Source: Nitrospira sp. (GTDB taxonomy: Bacteria > Nitrospirota > Nitrospiria > Nitrospirales > Nitrospiraceae). From it: DNA of 64,000 nucleotides. This document shows positions 1 through 8,560 of the stretch, piece after piece (the stretch's first letter is position 1; each line of letters starts with the position of its first letter). Position numbers and translations under genes: made by a program. The stretch covers positions 2,181,001 to 2,245,000 of the forward strand of contig CP126122.1 of assembly GCA_030123565.1 (NCBI GenBank), given 5' to 3'. The notes beneath the pieces were generated by a model. The model was not told the DNA's origin. It ran no database searches and worked only from the letters and a program-made list of their open reading frames with translations.

Positions 1-309
1 GTAGAACACCGAGCCGCCGGAACCGTTGTCCGCCACGGGAGGAATGGGCAGGGTGAGGTTCTCGGTGAGGATGATTTCTTCGCCATGCGCATCAAGCGCG
101 TAGCCGGGTGCGATGACGACCTGACGATCGCCGATGTTTCCCAGGACAGCGAATCCGCTCCCCACGCCAGGCTGATGCAGGCTCTGGTTGTGCAACCAGC
201 GCATCTCGCGGCTGAAGGCTTCGAGTGCCTGAAGGTCGGAGGCGAACAGCCGCTCCCCGTTGAAGAACTGAATCCGTTCCAGAAATTGTGTCGTCCCGAT
301 AATCGCCAT
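1..309 (-). CDS. eCIS-cluster protein, partial (C-terminus outside window)
   Basis: Open reading frame on the minus strand starting at an ATG (307-309) and still open at the left edge, so only the first 103 residues are visible. The protein begins MAIIGTTQFLERIQFFNGER and continues with a region containing HNQSLHQ, then PGYALDAHGEE. This order (aromatic-rich opening, L-x-A-x-D, H-N-x-x-L-H, then a P-G-x-A-x-D-x-x-G-x-E turn) is the same as in the next gene upstream (329-1363), so the two are paralogues. Proteins with this kind of N-terminus are common near baseplate genes of contractile injection systems. The role is unknown; a baseplate-periphery or fibre-attachment role is an inference from position. 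Confidence 0.75.
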   Translation of the reverse strand, partial: MAIIGTTQFLERIQFFNGERLFASDLQALEAFSREMRWLHNQSLHQPGVGSGFAVLGNIGDRQVVIAPGYALDAHGEEIILTENLTLPIPPVADNGSGGSVFY

Positions 310-328
310 AATGAATCCTCGCCTCTTG

Positions 329-1363
329 CTAAGCCGTTCTGACAATCACTTCCGGCTGAAACACCTTGCTGCGGAGCGCTTGTGCCGGCGAAAGATAGGT
401 CGTCTTGGGAGGCATCTGGCATCCCAGCCAAGCCACGCTCAATTTCTGCTGCCTGGCAAACAGTGCGAACGAGTTCGAATCCCGAACCAGATCGATTGGT
501 TGCTGGGAAACCGCGCTTTTTGCCAGAAAGATGACCTCCTCCCTCGGCAGTATGAGCCGGAACGTGAAACCGGTGATCGATTCGCCGGCAAGACTCGGGA
601 GCAGAGCGGGAACCAGTTGCATCGATTGCTGGTTCCAGATCGATCCCTGCAGCCAGGCGAAGTATTGTGGGATTTCCGTGAAGCCTGCGGCGGAGGTGTC
701 GATCGTCGTTTGCACACCGATCTCGAACGAGCCCAGGTTCGAATCAATCGGACTGTATTCCCAGGGCTGCCAGGACGTGTTTCCCGGTACGGTCGATCCG
801 GTGCCCAAGGTGGGGCGGGCCAGAGGACGACTGATCGGCCTCTTCTCCAACGCCGCGAACCGTTTCGGGATACCCTCGGAATACATCAACCTGCCGAGGA
901 CGACGCCTTCCGGAGGAGCCGTTCCGTCATCCTCACACCAGACGAACTCGACCGCAGCGGAAGGGACCCGTTCCTCTGCGAGGCAACAGGAGGCGGCGCG
1001 CGCATCGGTCACATCGCGGCTCGGCAGGTCGCGATACCGGACCAGCAGCGTCAACCGTCCGTTCTTCTGGATGTGGGTTGCGGCGAGCGGCACCGTCGCG
1101 TGGCAATCCAACACCAGTTCCCGGCCGAAGCAGTCGTAGGCCACCCCCGGCGTGATGTTGATCGCGGCGGGGCGCCCCTTGTTGTCCTTGACCAATGTCG
1201 CCGTGAATCCCTGATAGACACCGCACGTCTGGTGCAGCGCCCGGTTATGCCACCAGCGTCGCTGCGCCTCCACCCGGCGGCTGTCCCGGAAGTCATCCGC
1301 GCGCAGCATCTGGCCTTCCCAATATTCGATGCGACCGAGTCGCCGATCGCCCTGGTCGTTCAT
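329..1363 (-). CDS. eCIS-cluster protein of unknown function, baseplate-adjacent
   Basis: About 344 residues. The start chosen is the ATG at 1363 (MNDQGDRRLGRIEYWEG), which lies 7 bases after the stop of the upstream baseplate gene; a longer reading would run into that gene. The N-terminal 90 residues contain GQMLRADDF, WWHNRALHQ and PGVAYDCFGRE, matching the layout of the partial gene at 1-309. The remainder is Pro/Ser-rich and has no domain I recognise, no signal peptide and no membrane segment. It sits last but one in the visible operon, after the two baseplate-J proteins, where fibre and accessory baseplate proteins are usually encoded. The function is not established. Confidence 0.8.
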   Translation of the reverse strand: MNDQGDRRLGRIEYWEGQMLRADDFRDSRRVEAQRRWWHNRALHQTCGVYQGFTATLVKDNKGRPAAINITPGVAYDCFGRELVLDCHATVPLAATHIQKNGRLTLLVRYRDLPSRDVTDARAASCCLAEERVPSAAVEFVWCEDDGTAPPEGVVLGRLMYSEGIPKRFAALEKRPISRPLARPTLGTGSTVPGNTSWQPWEYSPIDSNLGSFEIGVQTTIDTSAAGFTEIPQYFAWLQGSIWNQQSMQLVPALLPSLAGESITGFTFRLILPREEVIFLAKSAVSQQPIDLVRDSNSFALFARQQKLSVAWLGCQMPPKTTYLSPAQALRSKVFQPEVIVRTA

Positions 1364-1370
1364 CTCCGCC

Positions 1371-3668
1371 TCACAAGATCTGAATTCGATGCGCACCCGA
1401 GGCCACCAACCAGGTGGGACCCAGGCAGAGGTTTCCACATTGTGCCGGTCCCTCTCCCGCGATCAATGCCAACGATACAACGTGATCCACTCCGCTCACT
1501 TCACAGAGGATCCGCATGATCTCCGCACGGTAGACATCCCTTCCAAACGGCCAGCCCTTGCCGTCCGGCCCTCCCACAAGCGGATCCAGGAAGGTCGTCA
1601 GCGCCGTGAGCACGTCGGCCTGCAATTGGGCTTTGTCGGTGCCCTGCTTCGATTGCAGCGTGGCAGTCACCGTGACTTCGAGATAGGTCGGCCCCACGAC
1701 TTCGACACGGGTGCCGATCACACGTCGTGGTCGAAGATAGGACGCCACAGCTTGAATCAAGCCTGGGGTCGGGACTGGGCGTCCTGTCGGCAGAAACGGA
1801 AGGATGATGACCGTGATCATGCCAGGGGCCTTGAAACAGGGAAAATCCGGATGCAGGTTGGCGCGGGCGGTCACCCGGGCGATCCGCGTGCCGGGAGTTT
1901 CTGCGGCGAGGCGTTCGTAGTCTGCCAACGTGACGGCGCGTCCGCTGCTGTCGACCAATTGGTCCGCACGGCCGGCCGCCTGCGAGAGGGTCTCCGCCGA
2001 GGCGCCACCGGCCGCGGCAAGCTGGTTCGTGATCCTGCCGAGCTTGGACTTGAGTTGCGTCCAGCCGTCGGGAACGGCGGTCTGGTCGTAGAGCAAGGCC
2101 CGATTGTGCGGCGAATCGGCCAAGCTGTTGATTTGAGTCGGCGAGAGATTTCCGTCTTGTGCACGGGTGCTGTCGAACGCCGCAACGATCACACAGTCCG
2201 TTGCGGGAGGCACGCGACCCTGCTCTCCGTCGCCGAAGGTGAGAACGCCGGTCATGGCGTCCAGCACCGCATGGAAATCCCGGCGCGTCGAGGCGAGGAA
2301 ATCGTCGCGCAATTCCCAGGCATGCCAGGAATGATGTTCTTGCGTGTAGAGCCGGAGCGTGGACGGTTCGACCGGCGCGCCGGGCAGAACGACCTGTTGG
2401 GCGGGAAAGCCGTTGCCATAGCCGAGCAAGGCCGCGTCCAGGGTCAGAGAGCCATCGCGATGATTGGCGGGAGCCTGGTAGTCAAGAATCGTAAATTCCG
2501 GATAGCCCTTGTCCCCATCGCGGAAATCGAGTGTCGTGATGCGCGACAAGGCATCGAACTGCAGGCGCAGTTTGGAGCGATCGTTCGGCTTCGGCGCGCC
2601 GCTGGGTCCATAGGTAATGGCGCATGTGGAATCGATCACAAACGAAGAGAAAACCGGTACCTGCTGGACGACGCGGACCCCGTTGTAGGCGACATCAGTC
2701 AGGATCGGGGCTGCATCGAAACGTCCCGCCTCGACCAGGCAGCGGAGGTAATAGAGCTCTGTCGAGGCATTTCCGACCTTGCCGAGTGCCATTGCCGCCG
2801 GCAGACGGAACGTGACCGGTCCGTCCAGCGTGAATGCACGCGTGTCATCCAGCACTTCGTTGTTCGATGGGTGCAGCGGCATCCACTTCGGAGTTTCGCC
2901 CGAAGCTGCCAAATATTCCCATCTGGTCCGCACGCCGTGATGAGCCGGCAGCGGGATGGCCTGTTTCGCCGATACAGAAACGGTTTGCACAGCCTTCGGT
3001 TTCCGGCAGGGATTTTCCGGCTGCATGTTACGGCAGCGGCGGTCCCGCGTTTCTATCTCATCCAGGATACGCCGTCGATCATTCAAGCTTGAGGAACCGT
3101 CGCCGAAGGTGAAGTAGAGCGTCAACGGCGAGCCGACAGGCAGGGCTTCCGCCATTCCCAGATACAACGCCGCGTCCGGCACAGGCTCAGCCCCGAATGG
3201 ATACAGCGCCGCGCGGCGGCGCCAGGCAGCAGTGAGATCCTGGAAGCCGGCTGTACCGTAAGACTGCAGGGCCACCAGGCTTCCGGGTACCAATGTGATT
3301 TCGCCTATAGTCTGATAGCGTACGTCGATTCCATTCGCATCCTGGCCGGAAAATTCGAGACTCCGTGGGAGCGTAACGGGGCTGCCCCCCTTCACCAATG
3401 CGAGGCTCAGAACTGCCGAGGCCGGAAGAGGTGGATAGGGTTTGACTCCCACCAAGGCGAGAAACCGCAGCCGTTCTGCATCGGATATCTGATTGAGCCG
3501 GAAGATATCCATTTCCGTGATCCAGGCCAGCAATTCGACCAGCGTAATGCCCGGATCGCTCGCGTTGTGGTCCGTCCATTCGGGCCCATAGACCGGAATC
3601 AGCGCGCGGCCTTCATCGGCGAGGTCGGCCCACGATCGATCATCGAGATTGGGCAACAACAACGGCAT
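1371..3668 (-). CDS. eCIS baseplate J-like protein (second copy)
   Basis: 765-residue putative baseplate assembly protein of the J/gp6 type, expected to form part of the baseplate wedge ring of a contractile injection particle. The N-terminus carries the family's typical opening: DPGITLVELLAWITEMDIFRLNQI (family-characteristic residues DPGITL...LLAW) at about residues 38-60. A J-like core follows in the C-terminal third, with LTFGDGEQGRVPPA at about 470 and ADYERLA...ARVTA at about 590. Start ATG 3668 has a strong GAGGAGGAG ribosome site. It lies 36 bases downstream of the larger baseplate-J gene and 7 bases before the next ORF, so it is in the same operon. It corresponds by order to Afp12/Pvc12. 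Confidence 0.9.
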   Translation of the reverse strand: MPLLLPNLDDRSWADLADEGRALIPVYGPEWTDHNASDPGITLVELLAWITEMDIFRLNQISDAERLRFLALVGVKPYPPLPASAVLSLALVKGGSPVTLPRSLEFSGQDANGIDVRYQTIGEITLVPGSLVALQSYGTAGFQDLTAAWRRRAALYPFGAEPVPDAALYLGMAEALPVGSPLTLYFTFGDGSSSLNDRRRILDEIETRDRRCRNMQPENPCRKPKAVQTVSVSAKQAIPLPAHHGVRTRWEYLAASGETPKWMPLHPSNNEVLDDTRAFTLDGPVTFRLPAAMALGKVGNASTELYYLRCLVEAGRFDAAPILTDVAYNGVRVVQQVPVFSSFVIDSTCAITYGPSGAPKPNDRSKLRLQFDALSRITTLDFRDGDKGYPEFTILDYQAPANHRDGSLTLDAALLGYGNGFPAQQVVLPGAPVEPSTLRLYTQEHHSWHAWELRDDFLASTRRDFHAVLDAMTGVLTFGDGEQGRVPPATDCVIVAAFDSTRAQDGNLSPTQINSLADSPHNRALLYDQTAVPDGWTQLKSKLGRITNQLAAAGGASAETLSQAAGRADQLVDSSGRAVTLADYERLAAETPGTRIARVTARANLHPDFPCFKAPGMITVIILPFLPTGRPVPTPGLIQAVASYLRPRRVIGTRVEVVGPTYLEVTVTATLQSKQGTDKAQLQADVLTALTTFLDPLVGGPDGKGWPFGRDVYRAEIMRILCEVSGVDHVVSLALIAGEGPAQCGNLCLGPTWLVASGAHRIQIL

Positions 3669-3704
3669 GTGTCTCTCCTCCTCAAGACCCCCCGGCGATC
3701 GCTG

Positions 3705-6700
3705 CTATCCACCGACCGGAAGGATCACCGTCACCTTCAATTGGCCGGCAACGACGATCTGCCCCGGCGGCACCTCGACCTTCTCACCCTGCAGCACAGC
3801 ATTCACGAACAATGAAAGGTCTTCCACGTAATCGACGCCCGCAGCATCCCCCAACACCGCCGCGACATCTGAGGCAAATACTCCCCGTCCCAGATCCCAT
3901 CCCAATCCACCGGGCCCGCCGTGCAACGGATGCAGGAACCGTTCGAGCGCCTGCAGGGCCGCTGCTTCGACCAGGCCCGCTCCGGCCGGATCCCGCGGCG
4001 CAATGGTTGCGGTCACATCGATCGGCAAATAGTCCGGTCCGATGACTTCTATGGAGTGGCCTGCCGCAAGATTTGCGGAAGCCCTGGCTTCGAGAAAGAC
4101 TCGCACCTCGTTCCGGAGCCCGAACGAGGGAACGGGGCGCGGCTCCTCGCTTTGCGGAATGATGATCAGCGTGACCCAACCGGGAACGGTGCGGCCTGCC
4201 GGATCGTTCGTAGGAATCGCGCGCGCGACGGCGACGGCGGCGGAGGCTTCACGGGCCATCGTTTCGTAATCCGAGAGCAGGAGGACACGTCCGCGGGTTC
4301 GGATGCTCATCGGACCCCGCAGCGCAAAGGCTTCGAGCGTCTCTCCATCGGCGCCGCCTTCCGCCGCACGGGGGTTCGAAATGGACTGAATCCCGGAGAC
4401 GGATCCGAGAAGCTGGGTGATCGTCGCGGCCTTCACGTTTCCGGCGAGACCTCCGCCGGACCGGAAGGTGGAGGCTTGAATGGCCGCGCCGGCTCGCGGG
4501 ATCATCCCGGCCTCGCCGTTGCCGAAAAAGAGGCGGCCGCCGGCGTGATCGAGCACATAATGACGCGAGCCGGCGGTGGAATCGAAGAAGTTCGGCCGCT
4601 CTTGCCACTGAACCCAGACGGCCGTGACCTGTTTCGCTTTGTTCCGCGTCAACCGAATCACGCCCAGGACCACGTCCGTCTGCGTTCCTTCGGCCGCCAA
4701 CAACGCCTCCAGCTTGGCGACCGCCTGAGAGTCGCCGGAGGTCACCTCGAGGACGACGAGTCGCCATTCCGTGTTCGCGCGGGCACCGCTCAATTCCTGA
4801 ACCTCGATCACCTGGCCCGGCAGGATGGGAATCTGCGCGAACCGGAGGATTTGGTTGGGCGAGCCGGTGCTGGCCCCCAACGGAGCGTTGGTGAAGGTCT
4901 CCCGCTGCGACGCCCAGACCGCGTTGGTATACATATTGTTGATCGTAGCCTGAGACGGCGGCCCGTCTTCTTTCAGGCGACCTCGCAACCAGAACAGCGG
5001 GCGATCGAAGCGGGCGAGGGGTTGGCTGTCCGCGGCGGGAATGGAGTTGAGAATGCCGGGCAATTGGAGATTCCTGGTGCCGTCCTCAACCGTGGTTTGT
5101 TCCCAATCGCCCCCGTTCCAATATTCCCAGACCAGCGCCGGATTCGGGGAGGCGCCGGGCTCTTCCACGATATCGAGATACAGACCGAAATTGTTCACCG
5201 GGAGTTGCTTGTCGAAACCGAGATAGACCGCCGGAGTCACCTCTGCGATGGGTCTGTAGGGCGCGAACGATCTCCCTGGAAGGCGCGCGTCGTCCGAGTG
5301 GTCCTCATATTGGAAATCGTTGTAGGTGAAGACCTGTTCGAACGAGGATGGACCCCGCACCCACGAATACCCCATGCGAAAGACTGCGACGGACGGCGGC
5401 TGAGGCTGAATGTAGTTGATCGTCTGCGTTGGATTGGTGAGTTGTATGCTCTGCTGAAATCCGTATCCGCCGCTGACCAGACGCGCCCGCATCCAGAGCC
5501 CTTCGTCGTTGTTGACTTTGGTTACACGAATGTCCTGGGGGACGATGAACTCGATGATTTCGTTGGCGGTGAATTCCTTTGAGTTGTTCGGAGAGGTATT
5601 CAAGTCTGTCTCGCCGGTAGATTGAACCAGTAGCGACCATTCCCATCCGTTCCAATATTCCCAGTTGACCTTGTGAGCAAAGAACTGGGGTTTTGGATTT
5701 GCCGTGGCAAAGATGTCTGACGATGCTGCAGGATCCAGATACACCTGAACGACTGCTCCCGACTTGCTGAAGACCTCGTTCTGTTTGAAATAGAACGCCG
5801 ATCCGAGGCTGGGATTCGCACCGAGCGGAAAGAAGGCCTTCGTCAAGTCGAGTGTTTTGCCGTCGCAGAGGGCCTTGTCCGGCAAGAGGCCCTCCACCTT
5901 CACCGTCACCGTGAGGGAGACGAAACTGCCGGGAGCGGCGCTTTCCAGATGGAACGGAACAAAGATCGTTCCCGTCAGCCCCAGGAACGCGACCGTGAAT
6001 TGATAGGTATGACCGGGGGAGAACGTGAGGGCGGAGAACGTGTTGTTGGTCGGAGAGACAGACACCGTAGTGGGCAAGGCTCCGGGATCATCGGCATCGG
6101 CAACGGTAATCGAGACCGGAAACTTGTCGCTGCCGATCCCCTGACCACATTCGTCCTGAACCGTGACCTGCGTGCTGGAGGACGACAGATCACCGAACGT
6201 GACCGCCAAACTCAATTCCATGTGCCGGTCGATCAACGTCCGCAGGTTGATGGCGTCCACGATCGGCAACAACTCCGCGGGATCGGGCGGAAGCGGCTGT
6301 GACAGTCTGCCCCGAATCCAATAGGACATGATGCCGTTGACCGCTGTGGCCGCAGTTTGCGCGCCCTCGACATCGAGATGGACGGCGCCGTCCGTCGTGA
6401 GACCTTCGGTTCCGTCGTGGCCGGCCGCCACCGCATCGAGACAGGAGGCGCGATTGGCGATGAAGCCTCTCCACACCTCCCCGTCCCAATATTCCCAGGT
6501 GAGGTCCAACGGCGACGAACCGCCCTGCGAGAGGTCGAAGGTGATGGCCAGATGCACGGTTCCCATGAAGGCGAGTAAGGATGGATGGCCGAGATAGAGG
6601 ATGTGATCCGTCGGTCGCAACAACAGGGGGTCGAATAGGGTGAACGGTTGTGCGGCAAGCAGTGAGGCACTGTGATCCAGATACTGATCCCGGCCGGGCC

Positions 6701-7118
6701 ACAAGCTGACTACCTGGACGAGCTTGGCGGAGGCAATGCCCGTATCCTGCTCGGTTTCGAACACGATTTGCTGTGAACTGCCCGGCGGCGGCGGGGCGGC
6801 GATCCTGGTTCCAGCGGGGGCCGAGCTGTCCGCGGCGCCCTTGGTCAGTTGAAACAGGATGGGAGCGCGCGCCGGCTGTGCCGGAATCAGGCGCAGCCCG
6901 AGCAGGTCGAGAAAGGCCAGCTTGTCCTTAGCCGGAGCCTGGTTCAGGCGCTGAAGGATTGCCGCAAGGAATCGCGCCACAATGGGTCCCAGGGCCGCGC
7001 CGGCTGATTTCGGCCCAGGATTCCATTGGGGCACGTAGCCGAACCGCCGGGTGAAAAACTGCGTCAGCAACGTATCGGTATCGCGCTGATCGACCGGTGG
7101 TGTACTGCGCGGGATCAC
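3705..7118 (-). CDS. eCIS large baseplate J-like protein
   Basis: 1137-residue putative baseplate assembly protein, the larger of two J-type proteins and by position the Afp11/Pvc11 equivalent. The N-terminus (LGPIVARFLAAILQRLNQAP) matches this family. The middle contains three copies of a W-E-Y-W-(D/N)-G-x-x-W motif at about residues 208, 484 and 661, each followed by a beta-rich segment, suggesting a repeated domain. The J core is C-terminal: HYVLDHAGGRLFFGNGEAG near 860 and LLSDYETMAREAS near 955. It starts with GTG at 7118, overlapping the stop of the gp25 gene by 4 bases (GTGA), a sign of translational coupling. The product is probably cytoplasmic until particle assembly. Confidence 0.9.
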   Translation of the reverse strand: MIPRSTPPVDQRDTDTLLTQFFTRRFGYVPQWNPGPKSAGAALGPIVARFLAAILQRLNQAPAKDKLAFLDLLGLRLIPAQPARAPILFQLTKGAADSSAPAGTRIAAPPPPGSSQQIVFETEQDTGIASAKLVQVVSLWPGRDQYLDHSASLLAAQPFTLFDPLLLRPTDHILYLGHPSLLAFMGTVHLAITFDLSQGGSSPLDLTWEYWDGEVWRGFIANRASCLDAVAAGHDGTEGLTTDGAVHLDVEGAQTAATAVNGIMSYWIRGRLSQPLPPDPAELLPIVDAINLRTLIDRHMELSLAVTFGDLSSSSTQVTVQDECGQGIGSDKFPVSITVADADDPGALPTTVSVSPTNNTFSALTFSPGHTYQFTVAFLGLTGTIFVPFHLESAAPGSFVSLTVTVKVEGLLPDKALCDGKTLDLTKAFFPLGANPSLGSAFYFKQNEVFSKSGAVVQVYLDPAASSDIFATANPKPQFFAHKVNWEYWNGWEWSLLVQSTGETDLNTSPNNSKEFTANEIIEFIVPQDIRVTKVNNDEGLWMRARLVSGGYGFQQSIQLTNPTQTINYIQPQPPSVAVFRMGYSWVRGPSSFEQVFTYNDFQYEDHSDDARLPGRSFAPYRPIAEVTPAVYLGFDKQLPVNNFGLYLDIVEEPGASPNPALVWEYWNGGDWEQTTVEDGTRNLQLPGILNSIPAADSQPLARFDRPLFWLRGRLKEDGPPSQATINNMYTNAVWASQRETFTNAPLGASTGSPNQILRFAQIPILPGQVIEVQELSGARANTEWRLVVLEVTSGDSQAVAKLEALLAAEGTQTDVVLGVIRLTRNKAKQVTAVWVQWQERPNFFDSTAGSRHYVLDHAGGRLFFGNGEAGMIPRAGAAIQASTFRSGGGLAGNVKAATITQLLGSVSGIQSISNPRAAEGGADGETLEAFALRGPMSIRTRGRVLLLSDYETMAREASAAVAVARAIPTNDPAGRTVPGWVTLIIIPQSEEPRPVPSFGLRNEVRVFLEARASANLAAGHSIEVIGPDYLPIDVTATIAPRDPAGAGLVEAAALQALERFLHPLHGGPGGLGWDLGRGVFASDVAAVLGDAAGVDYVEDLSLFVNAVLQGEKVEVPPGQIVVAGQLKVTVILPVGG

Positions 7119-7531
7119 GGTTCCGCCCCTTCCTGGAGGTAGAAGTCATACACGAGATTGTTGCGGCTGTTGGTCGAGCGAATGCGATAGAAGACGGTAA
7201 TCTGCAGCTTGCTCCGTTCGGTCGCATCGATTTGGGCGGTCACATTCTCGACATCGATTCGCGGCTCCCATGTGACGAGGGATTCCTGCACTCGCGTTTG
7301 GACCTGCCGGATCGTCGTCTGGTTCAACGGACCGAACAGGAACGAGCGTAAGCCGGCCCCGAAGTCAGGCCGCATGACGCGCTCGCCACGGTCCGTGCCG
7401 ATGATGATGCGTATGGCCTGCTCGACGTCCTGCTCATATTTCGCGGTCAGCGTGGACCCGTCAGAGGCAGTACAGGGCGGAAAGGCCCAGCCCACGCCGA
7501 GAAACGCCTTCGCTGTCGTCTGTGAGGCCAT
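7115..7531 (-). CDS. gp25/GPW baseplate wedge protein
   Basis: 138 residues from ATG 7531 (MASQTTAKAFLGVGWAFP); a GTG at 7546 would add five residues and overlap the PAAR stop. The protein has the GPW/gp25 signature: YEQDVEQAIRIIIGTDRGER followed by MRPDFGAGLRSFLFGPLN at about residues 35-70. These proteins are the conserved wedge component that initiates sheath assembly in T4, T6SS (TssE) and eCIS (Afp9). Encoded between the PAAR tip gene and the large baseplate-J gene, overlapping the latter by 4 bases, as in other eCIS operons. Confidence 0.93.
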   Translation of the reverse strand: MASQTTAKAFLGVGWAFPPCTASDGSTLTAKYEQDVEQAIRIIIGTDRGERVMRPDFGAGLRSFLFGPLNQTTIRQVQTRVQESLVTWEPRIDVENVTAQIDATERSKLQITVFYRIRSTNSRNNLVYDFYLQEGAEP

Positions 7532-7538
7532 CTGCGAT

Positions 7539-7835
7539 TCACCCACCGATCATCACTGTGGGACAACCGATCGCGATCAGGTTCGGCCCCCCCGCTTCAA
7601 CGATCGAATCCCCCATGCGTGCCGCAGGCATTCCTCCGATCAGCACCGTGAGGCTCCCCATCGCGACCATGCCGCCGACGTGCGGCTGAACTCCGTTCAC
7701 GAGCGGGCAGGCGTGGAAATCGGCCCCCGCGCGCCAGGCCGGCATTCCGCCTATGAGGACGTTGGGGCATCCCGGTCCGGGGGCTAACGGGGTGCCGTGA
7801 CTCGTCAGGTCTCCGATACGGGCTGCCGGCGGCAT
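7539..7835 (-). CDS. PAAR-domain spike tip protein
   Basis: 98 residues made almost wholly of a PAAR fold. It opens PPAARIGDLTSHGTPLAPGPG, has the repeated V-L-I-G-G-M-P-A-(W/A)-R motif twice (about residues 26-36 and 64-74) and ends in a third copy reading TVMIGG. Conserved His and Cys residues (H13, H41, C43) are those expected to bind the tip metal. PAAR proteins cap the VgrG-like spike and sharpen it (Afp10 in eCIS). It lies 13 bases after the gpV-like spike gene. No toxin domain is fused. Confidence 0.93.
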   Translation of the reverse strand: MPPAARIGDLTSHGTPLAPGPGCPNVLIGGMPAWRAGADFHACPLVNGVQPHVGGMVAMGSLTVLIGGMPAARMGDSIVEAGGPNLIAIGCPTVMIGG

Positions 7836-7848
7836 GGGTGTTTCTCCC

Positions 7849-8529
7849 TCAGTTGATGGTGACCATCGGGCCGGTCACCCCGACGGTTCCGGTCGACGAA
7901 ATGTCCGTGGAGACCTTGCCGGCGATATCCACGCGCAGGGCATTCAGCGAAATCGTGCCGAGCGGCGCGCTCAGCGAAATGTCTCCGGCTGATTCAATGC
8001 TGATGGACGGCGGAACCGCAACGATATCCATGGTGATCTTCAACAGGCCGCCCGTCGTCTGGATGGAGATGTGATCGCTGTCCAGGGTGATTTCCTGCGA
8101 GGTGCTGGTGGTGATCTTGATGGATTGCAGCGCGTCGTCCATTTCAATCGTGTGCGCCAAGGGGCTGTCGTTGATGCCGGTCTTGATGATGCGCTTCGTC
8201 AAAAAATCGGTGGGAAGCGAAACCGGCGGTCGGTTCATCAGGCTCCACAATCCCCCCAGGACGTAGGCGTCGAGGTTGTCGTTCCTGTTGAAGGCGACCA
8301 GTACCTCGTCGCCGATCTGCGGCACCCATAAGAATCCGCGCCCCGCGCCTCCCCCGATCGACGCGAGGCGCGCCCAGGGTTCGATCTCCGGAAGGGAAGG
8401 AATGCGCACCTGCACCTTGCCCTCCGACAACAGATTCATATTGTCCGTCACAATGCCCGGCGCGATGCTGAAGCCGTGGTCTTTGTCCTCGTGGATTCCA
8501 CTCACCCATTCCATGAACCCTTGCGCCAT
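7849..8529 (-). CDS. gpV-like baseplate spike protein (gp5 OB-fold and beta-helix)
   Basis: 226 residues. The start ATG 8529 (MAQGFMEWVSGIHEDKDHGF) is preceded by AAAGGAG at good spacing; a longer reading to 8730 would overlap the hub gene. The N-terminal half contains VQVRIPSLPEIEPWARL and FLWVPQIGDEVLVAFNRND, the typical OB-fold of gpV/gp5/VgrG spikes. The C-terminal half is short beta-strand repeats (ITLDSDHISIQTTGGLLKI and similar) expected to form the trimeric needle. In Afp and PVC this part is fused to the hub as Afp8/Pvc8; here hub and spike are separate genes. Confidence 0.92.
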   Translation of the reverse strand: MAQGFMEWVSGIHEDKDHGFSIAPGIVTDNMNLLSEGKVQVRIPSLPEIEPWARLASIGGGAGRGFLWVPQIGDEVLVAFNRNDNLDAYVLGGLWSLMNRPPVSLPTDFLTKRIIKTGINDSPLAHTIEMDDALQSIKITTSTSQEITLDSDHISIQTTGGLLKITMDIVAVPPSISIESAGDISLSAPLGTISLNALRVDIAGKVSTDISSTGTVGVTGPMVTIN

Positions 8530-8560
8530 GTCCTGCTCCTTTGCCTGGGCCCACCGACCG

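Noticed and set aside
1329..3092. 587-codon plus-strand frame
   Set aside because: Lies antisense to the second baseplate-J gene, has no protein-family features and is a by-product of high GC.
3921..5582. 553-codon plus-strand frame
   Set aside because: Antisense to the large baseplate-J gene; Arg-rich low-complexity translation without motifs.
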